Positions 63,766-64,000 of a stretch of 64,000 nt of DNA are shown here, one piece after another. The notes beneath the pieces were generated by a model, which ran no database searches, was not told the DNA's origin, and was given only the letters and a program-made list of their open reading frames with translations. The DNA comes from Paenibacillus durus ATCC 35681 (lineage in GTDB: Bacteria; Bacillota; Bacilli; Paenibacillales; Paenibacillaceae): NCBI RefSeq assembly GCF_000993825.1, contig NZ_CP011114.1, forward strand, positions 1,984,001-2,048,000, in the 5' to 3' direction. The position numbers and the translations under genes were made by a program. Numbering within the stretch: the stretch's first letter is position 1; the number at the start of each line of letters is the position of its first letter.

Positions 63766-64000
63766 GTGCCCAGATAAGCACGCATCTTCTAGCCGGTGAA
63801 AGTCCGGTCACGGGAGGGACCAAGCCCCCGTGTAGCTAGGATACCTGCGTATGGCGAAATCTGTGCGTAGAAGCGTATCGACGAAAGTACTTGTCAGAGA
63901 CAAGGCGAGCAACATACCAGGCCGTAACATAAAGTGAATCCTGCCGCGTCGTCAAAAAGGCCTCGCAAGAGGGACAAGAGGAAGCCGAGTCTCGGATCAT
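63766..64000 (+). ncRNA. Group II intron, 5' portion (cut by window edge)
   Basis: The sequence begins GTGCC in a GCGTGC/GCACGC stem and continues with structured motifs typical of bacterial group II intron domain I: GCCGGTGAAAGTCCGG, the ACGGGAGGG...CCCCCGT stem, and CATAAAGTGAATCCTGCC. The intron-encoded protein and 3' end would be beyond 64000. It begins just after a terminator. The class is not certain. Confidence 0.65.

Overview
The window looks like a chromosomal segment of a Paenibacillus-type Firmicute of moderate GC. The evidence is strong AGGAGG-type ribosome binding sites, frequent TTG/GTG starts, and families typical of Bacillales: an Rtp-like terminator protein, a DivIVA-domain protein, a DUF1836 protein, a KtrB-type potassium channel and an MneS-like CDF pump. 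I see no rRNA, tRNA or CRISPR array. The gene mix is a chromosomal backbone interleaved with insertion sequences and decayed genes.

Region by region. 0-1.7 kb: a solo tnpB element with its end hairpins. 1.7-5.7 kb: an ECF41-type sigma factor with a carboxymuconolactone decarboxylase-like gene, a flavin-binding oxidase-like gene and an SDR. Two matching promoter-like sequences (TGTCACA-N16-CGTT) link sigma gene and decarboxylase gene. A TetR gene is divergent from the SDR. 6-13 kb: HrpB helicase, a general stress protein, an Rtp homologue (suggesting proximity to the replication terminus), a DivIVA-domain protein and a large hybrid histidine kinase. 13-16 kb: isochorismatase-like hydrolase, epimerase and VanW remnants, an EamA transporter and a methyltransferase. 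16-21 kb: LysR and pstSCAB phosphate uptake. 21-23.6 kb: an MBL hydrolase/TetR pair with two clear operators, then a small membrane protein. 23.7-28.8 kb: a decaying accessory zone with a large secreted multidomain protein and at least four broken genes. 28.8-39.5 kb: EamA, tandem M29 aminopeptidases, KtrB, VOC and GNAT proteins, a CNNM/HlyC-type transporter, DUF1836 and an MFS transporter.

39.5-46 kb: a broken hydrolase abutting a tnpB left-end fragment, then a tightly coupled three-gene operon: a TerB-N/TerB-C protein, a BrxD-like ATPase and an Lhr-like superfamily II helicase. This is the best candidate for an incompletely described DNA-processing or defence module. 46-51.5 kb: a Crp/Fnr regulator, nucleoside hydrolase and sugar-type ABC importer, probably a nucleoside-scavenging unit. 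51.6-54.8 kb: IS3 and IS110 elements. 54.9-58.4 kb: an ArsP-like permease, then selD-mnmH for tRNA 2-selenouridine. 58.5-60.8 kb: AraC divergent from a GH4 glycosidase. 60.9-63.7 kb: DUF2935, a manganese-type CDF exporter with an MntR-like box, and an endonuclease/exonuclease/phosphatase-family protein. The right edge holds the 5' part of what looks like a group II intron just after a terminator.

Protein assignments are by recognition of motifs and family sequence, without database searches. Insertion-sequence ends, operators and RNA calls are inferences from visible repeats.
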